DNA of 64,000 bases, from NCBI RefSeq assembly GCF_011326725.1, contig NZ_JAANCO010000001.1, forward strand, positions 868,001 to 932,000, written 5' to 3'. The translations under genes were made by a program, and so were the position numbers. Each line of letters begins with the position of its first letter. The first letter of the stretch is position 1. The DNA comes from Microbacterium excoecariae. Lineage in GTDB: Bacteria > Actinomycetota > Actinomycetes > Actinomycetales > Microbacteriaceae. Under the pieces are notes generated by a model. That model was given only the letters and a program-made list of their open reading frames with translations, made no database searches and was not told the DNA's origin. Shown here in pieces: positions 45,184 to 53,566 of this stretch.

Positions 45184-45282
45184 GTGGGTTCTGTCATCAA
45201 GAAGCGCCGCAAGCGCATGGCGAAGAAGAAGCACCGCAAGCTGCTGCGCAAGACGCGCCACCAGCGCCGCAACAAGAAGTAA
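45184..45282 (+). CDS. 32-residue basic AURKAIP1/COX24-domain protein
   Basis: GTG 45184 opens a 32-codon frame. The product reads V-GSVIKKRRKRMAKKKHRK and ends RKTRHQRRNKK, about half Lys and Arg. It matches the small AURKAIP1/COX24 domain proteins annotated in most actinobacteria, which are associated with the ribosome. AGCGAGG is upstream. A perfect 38-bp palindrome follows the stop. It is too short for usual gene finders. Confidence 0.88.
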   Translation: MGSVIKKRRKRMAKKKHRKLLRKTRHQRRNKK

Positions 45283-45294
45283 CTGGCGCGATAT

Positions 45295-45332
45295 GCGAAG
45301 CGCCGGTCCACCGCGGTGGACCGGCGCTTCGC
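45295..45332 (+). terminator. Perfect 38-bp palindromic terminator
   Basis: The sequence is fully self-complementary, with arms of 19 bases (45295-45313 and 45314-45332), and starts 12 nt after the mini-protein stop. TGTGT follows. It should be a very stable terminator. Confidence 0.8.
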
Positions 45333-45379
45333 TGTGTCCGGGCGGATCCGTCCCCCGCGGCGTGCGGGAGAATGGACGC

Positions 45380-45670
45380 ATGCAGGAGATCACCGTCGCC
45401 GAGCTGAAGGCGCGTCAGAACACCCCTCTCATCGACGTGCGCGAGGCCGACGAATTCGCTGCCGGACGCGTGCCGGGCGCCGTGAACATCCCCCTCTCCG
45501 AGCTCGGCGCGCGGCTCGACGAGCTTCCCCCGGAGTTCGACGTCATCTGCCACCTCGGCGGTCGCTCGGCGCAGGCCGCGGCGGCGTTGGAGCCCCGCGG
45601 GTACGACGCCACGAACGTCGCCGGCGGGACGGCCGCGTGGATCGAGGCGGGCTACGAGGTCGAGCGGTGA
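45380..45670 (+). CDS. Rhodanese-like sulfurtransferase domain protein
   Basis: The 96-residue single rhodanese domain has NTPLIDVREADEFAAGRVPGAVNIPLSEL and the active-site loop ICHLGGRSAQAAAAL with the catalytic Cys. It transfers sulfane sulfur or senses redox state. GAGAAT six nt before the ATG suggests leaderless transcription. The stop overlaps the next start (GTGA), so it is coupled to a glutaredoxin-like protein, a plausible redox pair. Confidence 0.9.
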   Translation: MQEITVAELKARQNTPLIDVREADEFAAGRVPGAVNIPLSELGARLDELPPEFDVICHLGGRSAQAAAALEPRGYDATNVAGGTAAWIEAGYEVER

Positions 45671-45921
45671 CCGCGCTCACGCTCATCAGCAAGCCCGACT
45701 GTCACCTGTGCGACGTCGCGCGCGAGGTCGTCGACCTCACGATCGCGGATCTGCCGGACGCCGTCGCGGACGGCGTCGAGGTGACGGAGCTGTCGATCCT
45801 CGACGACCCCGAACTCTACGACGCGTGGTGGGAGAAGATCCCGGTTGTGCTGATCGACGGGCAGCTGCACGCGCACTGGCGCGTCGCCCCCGACCGGCTC
45901 CGCAGCGCGCTCGGGGGATGA
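45667..45921 (+). CDS. Glutaredoxin-family (DUF836) protein
   Basis: The 84-residue thioredoxin-fold protein has an active-site CHLC (LISKPDCHLCDVAREVV) and the cis-proline region EKIPVVLIDGQLHAHWRV. Such proteins are thiol-disulfide exchangers of unknown partner. The GTG start lies in a four-base overlap with the rhodanese stop. Confidence 0.88.
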   Translation: MTALTLISKPDCHLCDVAREVVDLTIADLPDAVADGVEVTELSILDDPELYDAWWEKIPVVLIDGQLHAHWRVAPDRLRSALGG

Positions 45922-46008
45922 GCGGCACGCGGCCGCCCGCGCGCCCGCGTGGTGCGGCGAGCGGACGCGCCCTACGATGAGGGAAACCGTTCCGACGAGG
46001 GAGCCCGC

Positions 46009-46299
46009 ATGATCCGCCACATCGTGATGTTCGGCGTCGACGCCGACGACAAGAACGCGTCGATCACGGAGGCCGCCCAGCGGCTGGAGGCGCTCGTCGG
46101 GGTCGTCCCGGGCCTGCGTGCCATGACGGTCGGCGCGAACGCCGTGGAAATCGAGGGCAACTACGACTTCGCGCTCGTCGCCGACTTCGACGACGCCGAC
46201 GCGCTCGCCGTCTACGCGACCCACCCCGCGCACGTCGCCGTCGCGGAGTTCATCGGCACCTTCAAGTCGTCCCGCGCCGCCATCGACATTCACCTCTAG
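46009..46299 (+). CDS. Dabb (stress-responsive A/B barrel) family protein
   Basis: The 96-residue dimeric alpha/beta-barrel protein is recognised by MIRHIVMFGV, PGLRAMTVGANAVEIEGNYDFALVADFDDADALAVYATHPAHVAVAEFI. Relatives include plant stress proteins and some cyclases; the actinobacterial role is unknown. ACGAGGGAG precedes the ATG. TACGAT (45973-45978) could be the -10 of a promoter with a short leader. Confidence 0.88.
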   Translation: MIRHIVMFGVDADDKNASITEAAQRLEALVGVVPGLRAMTVGANAVEIEGNYDFALVADFDDADALAVYATHPAHVAVAEFIGTFKSSRAAIDIHL

Positions 46300-46308
46300 G
46301 CCCCGGGC

Positions 46309-47391
46309 CTACGGGCCGTAAAGGTCGGCGAGCACCGTCTCGCCGAGGGCGAGCCCCATGCTCATCGCGCTGTCGCCGCCCGCCGCGGACACGTGGATCC
46401 CGTCGCCCGCTCGGGCGCGCAGGGTGTCGCCCGGAACCGCCGCGGCCACGGCGCGCCAGCGCTGACGGACGTCGAGCCGCTTCTGGCCGAACAGGCGCCG
46501 CGCCTCGCGCGAGAGGACGTCGAAGGCGACCTCCTCCTGGAACGGCCAGGCGTCGTCCTCGTCCCGGTGGGCCGCCCCGATGAGCACGCCGAGCCCCGAC
46601 ACCTCCGCGTACGTCTGCCCGACGCCCAGGTCGATGATGTCCGGCCGTTCGCGCTCGAAACGCGACAGCAGGTCCGCGTGCGCGGGGGTCTCCCGGAAGA
46701 CCTCGTGCCGCAGCATCGTGGATCCGGTGATGACGGGAAACTCCAGGCCCACGCCCGTCGCGAGCATCATGTCGGTGGCCCGGCGGCGCACGCCGTGCCG
46801 GGCCGCGAGGTCGGGCCACAGCGACTCCAGGTCGGCCCCGATGCAGAAGACGATGTTGTCCGCGCGGATGTCGCCCCGCGAGGTCGCGAGGGAGCCGGGA
46901 TCCGCGCCGAGCGCCGTCGTGCGCCACCGGAAGTCGACGCCCTCCGTGGCAAGCCAGGCGGCGAAGGCGGGCGCCATCTCGCGGGGGTTCAGCTGCATGT
47001 CGTCGCGGTAGAGCGCGCCGCCGATGGCGCCCGCGACGGGCGCGAGGTCCGTCACCTCGCGCTCGCTGAGGATCCGTCCCGCGCCGGCCCCGCGCAGCAC
47101 CTCGAGCTCGTCGTCCGCCGTCGCGACCGCGAGCGTGCCGCGGCGCGCGAGCCAGAACCGGGCCCGCGGCGCGTAGGAGAGGAAAAGCTCGCGCGTGCGG
47201 GCGGCGAGAGCGCGATGCGCGTCGACGTGCAGCGTCGTGCCGACGTGCCCGGACCCGAGCACGGTCGCTCCGCGCGCGCGAGGCGAGCGCTCCACCACGA
47301 CGGTGCGGAGACCGCGCGCGTGCGCGGCGGCGGCGTGGCCGAGCCCGACGATGCCGGCGCCGACGACGGCGACATCGTACGCGTTGTTCAC
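46309..47391 (-). CDS. FAD-dependent oxidoreductase (TIGR03364/DAO type)
   Basis: This 360-residue flavoprotein has an N-terminal dinucleotide fold DVAVVGAGIVGLGHAAAAHARG and a C-terminal GGDSAMSMGLALGE. It fits D-amino-acid-oxidase-like proteins, especially the TIGR03364 group, which is often linked to phosphonate or amine breakdown. GTG 47391 is chosen because TACGGT lies six nt upstream, so it likely has a leaderless promoter of its own. It is convergent with the Dabb gene. Confidence 0.85.
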   Translation of the reverse strand: MNNAYDVAVVGAGIVGLGHAAAAHARGLRTVVVERSPRARGATVLGSGHVGTTLHVDAHRALAARTRELFLSYAPRARFWLARRGTLAVATADDELEVLRGAGAGRILSEREVTDLAPVAGAIGGALYRDDMQLNPREMAPAFAAWLATEGVDFRWRTTALGADPGSLATSRGDIRADNIVFCIGADLESLWPDLAARHGVRRRATDMMLATGVGLEFPVITGSTMLRHEVFRETPAHADLLSRFERERPDIIDLGVGQTYAEVSGLGVLIGAAHRDEDDAWPFQEEVAFDVLSREARRLFGQKRLDVRQRWRAVAAAVPGDTLRARAGDGIHVSAAGGDSAMSMGLALGETVLADLYGP

Positions 47392-47521
47392 CCTCTCACC
47401 GTAGGCAGGCCCGCGCCCGTACCCCGGCCACTTCACCAGCCCGTCACGACGCGTCTGCCAGGTGTTCACGTCTCGACGCGTCTCGCCGGATGTCCGGGTG
47501 TCTGCCGCGTGCGGATCCGCC

Positions 47522-48595
47522 TCACGCGCCGAGCAGCGCGCGGAGGTCCCGCGCCGCGAGCCGGCCGGCGCGGTTCGCCCCGACCGTCGACTGCGAGGGG
47601 CCGAAGCCGACGAGGTGGATCCGCGGATCCGTCGCCACCCGGGTCCCCTGGACCGGGATGCCGCCCGCGGGGCCCGTGAGGTGGAGCGGATCCAGGTGCC
47701 CGAGCGCGGGCCGAAACCCCGTGGCCCAGAGCACGTGATCGACGCGGGTGGCGGAGCCGTCGGCCTCGACGACGCCCCGCTCGGTCATCCCGACGAACAT
47801 CTCGCGCCGGACGAGGACGCCCCGATCGCGCGCCGCGCGCGCCGCGGGGAACCACGTCAGGCCCGTGTAGCCGACGATGCTCGTGACCGGCCGTCCCGCC
47901 TCGGCGTCCGCCGTGACGCGCGCGATCGTGGCGCGACCCGTCGTCTCGGGGCGGAACGGACCGTCCGCGAAGACGGGCTCCTGCCGCGTGTACCAGAGGG
48001 TGTCCGCCACGCGCGAGACCTCTTCGAGGTGCTGGATGGCAGAGATCCCGCCGCCGACGATCGCGACCCGCGCGCCGCGAAACTCCTCGAGCGACCGGTA
48101 GTCCCGCGTGTGGAGCTGTCGCCCCGCGAAGCGGTCGGATCCGGGGAGGGAGGGGCGGAGCGGGTTGTCCCACGTGCCCGTGGCGTTCACGATCGCCCGC
48201 GCGCGCCAGAGCCCGCCGGCGGTGTGCACGGCGAGGCCGCCCGCGCCGTCTTCCTCCACGCGCGTCACGCGCGCGGGGCGCACGATCGGCAGGCCCTCAG
48301 CGGCCTCGAACTCCGCGAAGTAGCGCGGCACCGCGTCTCGGCTCGGCTCGGACGGATCGAGCGCGGGCGCGTCGGCCCCGGGGAGGGCGAAGATGCCGTT
48401 GAGCGTCGCCACGGTGAGGGACTCCCAGCGCTCCCGCCAGGCGCCGCCCGGTCCGTCCGCCGCGTCGAGCACGACGAAGGTGGGGCTGGATCCGCCGTCT
48501 CCCGCGGCGCGGAAGCCGGACCGCGCGAGGTGATGGGCGGCCGAAAGGCCGGCCTGGCCGGCCCCGATCACGACGACGTCGGCGAAGGTGGTCAC
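47522..48595 (-). CDS. Flavin-containing monooxygenase-like (CzcO/Trk-type) oxidoreductase
   Basis: The 357-residue protein has two dinucleotide folds: VVVIGAGQAGLSAAHHLA for FAD near residue 7, and ARVAIVGGGISAIQHLE for NAD(P)H in the middle. The family pattern GGAWRERWESLTVATLNG is between them. The late ATG motif LWATGFRPALGHL is typical of class B monooxygenases. It oxygenates an unknown substrate. It lies downstream of the Opp-type importer on the same strand with a 51-nt gap and could be part of that operon. Confidence 0.85.
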   Translation of the reverse strand: MTTFADVVVIGAGQAGLSAAHHLARSGFRAAGDGGSSPTFVVLDAADGPGGAWRERWESLTVATLNGIFALPGADAPALDPSEPSRDAVPRYFAEFEAAEGLPIVRPARVTRVEEDGAGGLAVHTAGGLWRARAIVNATGTWDNPLRPSLPGSDRFAGRQLHTRDYRSLEEFRGARVAIVGGGISAIQHLEEVSRVADTLWYTRQEPVFADGPFRPETTGRATIARVTADAEAGRPVTSIVGYTGLTWFPAARAARDRGVLVRREMFVGMTERGVVEADGSATRVDHVLWATGFRPALGHLDPLHLTGPAGGIPVQGTRVATDPRIHLVGFGPSQSTVGANRAGRLAARDLRALLGA

Positions 48596-48646
48596 GGGAT
48601 CCGGAACCGCCCCGGACCGAGATTCATTCCCGTGAATGGAACAGTC

Positions 48647-49432
48647 CTAGATCGTCGGGATCGACGCGATGAGCCGCCGGGTGTAGGCCTCGCGCGGGTG
48701 GAGCAGGACCTGGGTGGTCGGCCCGTGCTCCACGACCGCGCCCGCGTGCATGACGACCGTCTCGTCGCAGAGGTTCTGGACGACGCCGATGTCGTGGCTG
48801 ACCACGAGAAGCGTCAGGCCCGATTCGCGCCGCAGCTCGGCGAGCAGGTCGAGGATCTGGGCGCGGACCGTGACGTCGAGCGCCGAGAGCGGCTCGTCGC
48901 CCACGAGCAGGTCCGGGCGGTGCGCGATCGCCCGCGCGATCGCGATCCGCTGGCGCTGGCCCCCCGAGAACTCGTGCGGGTAACGGTCCGCGGCGGCGGC
49001 GTCGAGCCCCACCCGCGCGAGCACCTCCCGCACCCTCGCCCGGTGGTCGCCGGGCACGTCGAGCGCCCAGAGGGGCTCGCCGACGATGCGCCCGACGCTC
49101 ATGCGCGGGTCGAGCGAGCCGTGCGGATCCTGAAACACGATCCCCGTGCGGCGGCGCAGCCAGCGCAGCGACCGGGCGGAGGCCGCGGCGTCGACGGGGC
49201 GCCCGTCGAACGCGACCGTGCCCGCGGTCGGCCGGTCGAGCCCCGTGAGAAGGCGCACGAGCGTCGACTTCCCGGATCCGGACTCGCCGATGATGCCGAC
49301 GGCGTCGCCGCCGCGCACCGCGAGGTCGGTCGGGTTAAGGGCCCATGCGCGCGCCCGCCGCGCGAACGGGTGCGGCCGGTCGCCGGGGTACGCCCGGGCG
49401 AGGCCGCGCGCTTCGAGCAGAACGTCGGTCAT
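48647..49432 (-). CDS. Peptide/nickel-type ABC transporter ATP-binding protein (OppF/DppF-like)
   Basis: The 261-residue ABC ATPase has Walker A GESGSGKST, Q-loop FQDPHGSLDPRM, LSGGQRQRIAIARA, Walker B LLVGDEPLSALD and the switch His in VVSHDIGVV. The C-terminal LLHPREAYTRRLIASIP is the Opp/Dpp-type tail. Its start overlaps the stop of the previous ATPase gene. It is last of the importer genes before the monooxygenase. Confidence 0.93.
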   Translation of the reverse strand: MTDVLLEARGLARAYPGDRPHPFARRARAWALNPTDLAVRGGDAVGIIGESGSGKSTLVRLLTGLDRPTAGTVAFDGRPVDAAASARSLRWLRRRTGIVFQDPHGSLDPRMSVGRIVGEPLWALDVPGDHRARVREVLARVGLDAAAADRYPHEFSGGQRQRIAIARAIAHRPDLLVGDEPLSALDVTVRAQILDLLAELRRESGLTLLVVSHDIGVVQNLCDETVVMHAGAVVEHGPTTQVLLHPREAYTRRLIASIPTI

Positions 49433-50217
49433 GCGGATCCCTCCGGGCGCCAGAGCGATGCCGTCGCGTCGCGCACGAGTCCGCGCGTGACGGGGTGGGC
49501 GGGGCGCGCGAGGAGCTCCGCCACGGCGCCCGACTCGACCGCGCGGCCGCCGGCGAGGACGACGGCGTGCGTGGCGACCTGCGCGAGCACGGCCAGGTCG
49601 TGCGTGATGAACACGAGGGCCATGCCCTCGTGCGCGACGAGATCGCCCAGCAAGGCGAGCACCTCGGCCTGCACGGTCACGTCGAGCGCCGTCGTCGGCT
49701 CGTCCGCGATGAGGAGGTTCGGCCCCGCCGCGAGGGCCATCGCGAGCGCCGCGCGCTGTCGCTGGCCGCCCGACAGCTCGTGCGGGTACCGGCGGACGAT
49801 GCGCTCCGGATCCGGCAGCGCGACCCGCGCGGCGAGCCGCACGGCCTCGGCGCGCGCGGCCCGCCGCGATGCGCCGCCGTGGATGCGCAGGGGCTCGGCG
49901 ATCTGGCGGCCGATGGTCCGGATCGGGTTGAGCGCGGTCAAGGGCTCCTGGAACACGACGGCCAGCTCGGATCCGCGCACGCGCGCGAGCTGCCGGTCCG
50001 GCATCCCGAGGATCTCCTGCCCGCGCCAGGTCACGGATCCGCTCGCGACCGCGCCGTCCGGAAGGAGGCCGAGGATCGCCAGGGCGGTCAGCGACTTGCC
50101 GGAGCCCGACTCGCCGATGAGCCCGAGGCGCCCGCCGTCGGGGACGGCGAACGAGACGCCGTCGACGACGACGTCGCCGCCTATCTCGACCCGCAGGTCG
50201 GTCACGACGAGGCTCAT
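49429..50217 (-). CDS. Peptide/nickel-type ABC transporter ATP-binding protein (OppD/DppD-like)
   Basis: The 262-residue ATPase has Walker A GESGSGKSL, FQEPLTALNPIRTIG, LSGGQRQRAALAMA, LLIADEPTTALDVT and FITHDLAVL. It pairs with the next ATPase to power the DppBC permease. The start overlaps the permease gene end and the stop overlaps the next ATPase start (ATGA), so all subunits are coupled. Confidence 0.93.
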   Translation of the reverse strand: MSLVVTDLRVEIGGDVVVDGVSFAVPDGGRLGLIGESGSGKSLTALAILGLLPDGAVASGSVTWRGQEILGMPDRQLARVRGSELAVVFQEPLTALNPIRTIGRQIAEPLRIHGGASRRAARAEAVRLAARVALPDPERIVRRYPHELSGGQRQRAALAMALAAGPNLLIADEPTTALDVTVQAEVLALLGDLVAHEGMALVFITHDLAVLAQVATHAVVLAGGRAVESGAVAELLARPAHPVTRGLVRDATASLWRPEGSA

Positions 50218-51077
50218 GCGACGACCTCTGGGACGTGCGCCACGCGGCGCCGGGCGCCGAGGGTGGGGTCGGTGGCCTCGCGCAGGGCGTCGCCGAGGAG
50301 GTTGAGGCTCAGCACCGTCGCGGTGATCGCGATGCCGGGGGCGAGCACGCTGGCGGGGTGCACGGCGATGTAGGCCTGCAGCTCGCTGAGGAGCAGGCCC
50401 CAGCTCGGCTGCGTGACGGGGGCGCCGAACCCGAGATAGGACAGGCCCGCCTCCGCGAGCACGGCCGCCGCCATCGACCACGACAGCTGGACGATGAACA
50501 CGGGCGCCGCGCCGGGCAGCAGGTGGCGCGCGAGCACCTGTCCGGGCGTGAGCCCCGCCGCGCGCGCGGCGAGCACGTAGTCGGCGTGGCCGAGCCGGCG
50601 CAGCTCGATGCGCGCGACGCGGGCGATGTTGACGCCGTAGCCGATTCCCACGCTCCACACGACGACCCACAGGGATCCGCCCCACACGGCGGAGATCATC
50701 ATCGCGATGAGGAGGACGGGGAAGGCGATGAGGATGTCGATCAGGACAGCGACCGCCTCGCGCACGGGGCGCGCCGTGAGCGCGCCGAGGGACGCGAGGA
50801 CGACGCCGACGATCGTCGCGACGAGCCCCGCGCCGACGGCGACGAGCACGGTCGTGCGCGCGCCGGCCATGAGAAGCGAGGCGATGTCGCGCCCCGTCTG
50901 ATCGGTGCCGAGGACGTGCGGCCACGACGGCGCGCTCCACGTCGCGTAGGCGTCGGTCGTGCGCGGGTCGAACGGCGTCCACAGGAGCGAGACCGCGGCG
51001 ACTATGAGCACGAGCGCGAGGACGATGGCGGCGGCGCGGCCCGTCGGGATGCGCAGGAGGCGGGTGGCGGCGTTCAC
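50214..51077 (-). CDS. Peptide/nickel-type ABC permease (DppC-like)
   Basis: The 287-residue membrane protein has an N-terminal helix, the conserved PHVLGTDQTGRDIASLLMAGARTTV region and an EAA loop (YVLAARAAGLTPGQVLARHLLP). GTG 51077 is used, giving a GTGA overlap with the DppB-like stop. A long in-frame open stretch upstream is DppB sequence read in another frame. Confidence 0.92.
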   Translation of the reverse strand: MNAATRLLRIPTGRAAAIVLALVLIVAAVSLLWTPFDPRTTDAYATWSAPSWPHVLGTDQTGRDIASLLMAGARTTVLVAVGAGLVATIVGVVLASLGALTARPVREAVAVLIDILIAFPVLLIAMMISAVWGGSLWVVVWSVGIGYGVNIARVARIELRRLGHADYVLAARAAGLTPGQVLARHLLPGAAPVFIVQLSWSMAAAVLAEAGLSYLGFGAPVTQPSWGLLLSELQAYIAVHPASVLAPGIAITATVLSLNLLGDALREATDPTLGARRRVAHVPEVVA

Positions 51078-52024
51078 GAGCGCTCCCTCTGCCGCGGGTC
51101 GATCCCGCGGTGCAGGAGGTCGACCGCGAACCCGACGACGAGCACGACGCCGGTGAGGACGAACAGCTCGCCCTGCACCTTCGCGAGGTCGCGCGCGCCG
51201 ACGTCGGCGACGAGCATGCGCCCGATGCCGGGCAGCGCGAACACCTGCTCGATGACGACGGCGCCGACGAGGATCCCCGCGATCTGCAGGCCGAGGACCG
51301 TCACGATCGACAGGCCCACCGTCGGCAGGCCCTGGCGGACGAGCGCCTGCGTGCGCGTACGGCCCTGCGCGGCGGCGGTGCGGACGAAGTCCTCGCCCGC
51401 CGCGGCGAGCGTCGCGCTGCGCACGAACCGCAGAAGCATGGCGCCCTCGACCACGCCGATCGTCAGGGCGGGCAGCGCGAGCGCGGCGAGCGCCGCCTCC
51501 GGATCCGCCCATCCCTCCCGCGGGAAGCCCTGCGCGGGCAGCCAGCCGAGCCAGACGGCGAAGACGACCACGAGCATCATGCCGGCCCACACGACGGGCA
51601 CCGCGGCGGTCAGCTGCGCGCCCACGCTGATCGCCTGGCCGATGGCGCGCCGGCGGTAGACGGCCGAGGCGATCCCGCTCGGCACGGCGATCGCGAGGGC
51701 GATGAGGAGCGAGAGCACGCCGAGCGGGAGGGTCACGGCGGCCTTGTCGGCGATCTCGGCGGCCACGGGCGTGCCCGTGACCAGCGAGGTGCCGAGGTCG
51801 CCGCGCAGGAGCGCCCCGACCCAGTCGGCGTACTGCTCCCACGCCGGGCGGTCGAGGCCGAGCTGCTGGCGGATCCGCTCGGCCTGCGCGGGGGTGCCCT
51901 CCGTGCCGAGGATCATCTGGGCGACGTCACCCGGCAGTACCCGGAGCGTGAAGAAGATGAGCGCGCTCGCGACGGCGAGGCCCACCACCAGCAGGGCCGC
52001 GCGCGTGAGGGCGTATCGCGCCAC
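51074..52024 (-). CDS. Peptide/nickel-type ABC permease (DppB-like)
   Basis: The 316-residue membrane protein has the DppB patterns YALTRAALLVVGLAVASALIFFTLRVLPGD and PEQLGLD-like RIRQQLGLDRPAWEQYADWVGALLRGDLGTSL. The EAA loop is EDFVRTAAAQGRTRTQALVRQGLP. It forms the channel with the DppC-like subunit. It starts at GTG 52024, six nt after the binding-protein stop. Confidence 0.93.
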   Translation of the reverse strand: MARYALTRAALLVVGLAVASALIFFTLRVLPGDVAQMILGTEGTPAQAERIRQQLGLDRPAWEQYADWVGALLRGDLGTSLVTGTPVAAEIADKAAVTLPLGVLSLLIALAIAVPSGIASAVYRRRAIGQAISVGAQLTAAVPVVWAGMMLVVVFAVWLGWLPAQGFPREGWADPEAALAALALPALTIGVVEGAMLLRFVRSATLAAAGEDFVRTAAAQGRTRTQALVRQGLPTVGLSIVTVLGLQIAGILVGAVVIEQVFALPGIGRMLVADVGARDLAKVQGELFVLTGVVLVVGFAVDLLHRGIDPRQRERS

Positions 52025-52030
52025 GGGGGA

Positions 52031-53545
52031 TCAGGACCCCGCGACGCTGACGCCCGCGAGCGGCAGGCGCGTGCTGGTCTCGCTCGTGGGGAAGCCCTCG
52101 ACGCCCGTGGCGACCGCGACGACGTCCTCGCGCGTGTACAGCCAGTCCGCGGGGTGCTGGGCCGCGACGAGCCGAGCGGCGTCGGCGATGAGCGCGGCCG
52201 AGGCGTCCGGATCCGTCTCGCGCATGGCCTCCGCGTAGGTGTCGGCGATCTCCGCGCGCGCCTCGTCGTCCGCGATCGCGTAGTAGTAGTCCGCGTCCGT
52301 CCACGTCGAGAAGTCGCGCGGCTCGACGTGGTTGACGTAGCTCAGCTCGTAGTCGTGGTTCGTGTAGACGTCCTGGAGCCACGTGGAGAACTCGACGGGG
52401 GAGACCTCCAGCTCGACGCCGATGTCGGCGAAGGCCGACACGAGCAGCGTCGAGACCGTCGTGCCGTAGGCCGACGGGATGGTGAGCTCGAGCGAGAGGT
52501 CCTCGACGCCGGCCTCGGCGAGAAGGTCGCGGGCGCGCTCGGGGTCGTAGGCGATCGTGTCCGAGAGGTCCTCGTATCCCGGATCCAGCTCGGGCACGGG
52601 GCCGAACTGCGTCACGCCGGCGCCGACGACCTCGACGATGGCGTCGTGGTCGATCGCGAGGCGGAGGGCCTCCCGCACGCGCACGTCGTCGAGCGGCGCC
52701 GCCTCCTCGTTGAACGCCAGGATGAACTTGTCGGTCGTCGGCCCCGACGTCACCGCGAAGGATCCCTCGAGCTGCGGCGCGAGCTCCGCGTCGATGCCGG
52801 TGAGCGCGTCGAGGGATCCGTCGAGGCCAGCCGCGACGAGCGCGGTGGGCTCCGGGATATAGCGCAGGACGACCTCGGCGACGCCGGCCGGGTCGCCCCA
52901 GTACGCGTCGTTGCGGGCGAGGACGATGCTGTCGCCCTGGTTCCAGCTCTCCAGCGCGAACGGGCCGGTGCCGTTCGCGTCCGAGAGCATGTCCGTCTCG
53001 TCGTCCGCGTCGAGCACGAGCCCGGCGGGGCCCGTCAGCGCGAACAGGAAGCCCTGGTCGGGCTCGGCGAGCGCGACCCGGACCGTGCCCTCGTCGATCG
53101 CCGCGACCTCGGCGACGCCCGCGAGCTCGTCGTGGCCGATCGCCGTCTCGTCGCCGCGGACGGCCTCGAGCGACGCCACGACGTCGTCCGCCGTCATGTC
53201 CTGGCCGCCGTGGAAGGTGACGTCGCCGGCGAGCGTGAACGTGTACTCGAGGCCGTCGTCCGAGACGGACCACTCGGTCGCGAGCGCGGGCACGATGTCG
53301 GCGCCCGAGCGGGCGACGAGCCCCTCGTAGACGTTGCCGATGAGCGCCTGCTCGAGGGCGGCGCCGGCGGTGTGTCGAATGTCGAGGTTGGTCGGCTCGA
53401 GGACGAGGCCGACCTCGAGCGTGGCCCCGGAGGCGTCCTGCGTCGCCTCGTCGCCCGGCGCGGAGCAGGACGCGAGGGCGAGCGCCGACGCGGCGAGGAC
53501 GGCGGCCGCGGCGCGGCGGGCATGGCGGGGGGCGGGGGAGGCCAT
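52031..53545 (-). CDS. Peptide/nickel-type ABC substrate-binding lipoprotein
   Basis: The 504-residue protein has a lipoprotein signal with ASC (Cys27) and a DppA/OppA-type family 5 fold. Segments are DGLEYTFTLAGDVTFHGGQDMTADDVV, NGTGPFALESWNQGDSIVLARNDAYWG and VREALRLAIDHDAIV. It captures a peptide-like, opine-like or other ligand. The next genes encode the permeases and ATPases. An ATG start is preceded by GAAGGGAC upstream. Confidence 0.92.
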   Translation of the reverse strand: MASPAPRHARRAAAAVLAASALALASCSAPGDEATQDASGATLEVGLVLEPTNLDIRHTAGAALEQALIGNVYEGLVARSGADIVPALATEWSVSDDGLEYTFTLAGDVTFHGGQDMTADDVVASLEAVRGDETAIGHDELAGVAEVAAIDEGTVRVALAEPDQGFLFALTGPAGLVLDADDETDMLSDANGTGPFALESWNQGDSIVLARNDAYWGDPAGVAEVVLRYIPEPTALVAAGLDGSLDALTGIDAELAPQLEGSFAVTSGPTTDKFILAFNEEAAPLDDVRVREALRLAIDHDAIVEVVGAGVTQFGPVPELDPGYEDLSDTIAYDPERARDLLAEAGVEDLSLELTIPSAYGTTVSTLLVSAFADIGVELEVSPVEFSTWLQDVYTNHDYELSYVNHVEPRDFSTWTDADYYYAIADDEARAEIADTYAEAMRETDPDASAALIADAARLVAAQHPADWLYTREDVVAVATGVEGFPTSETSTRLPLAGVSVAGS

Positions 53546-53566
53546 CGGGGGTCCCTTCGTGAGCGC

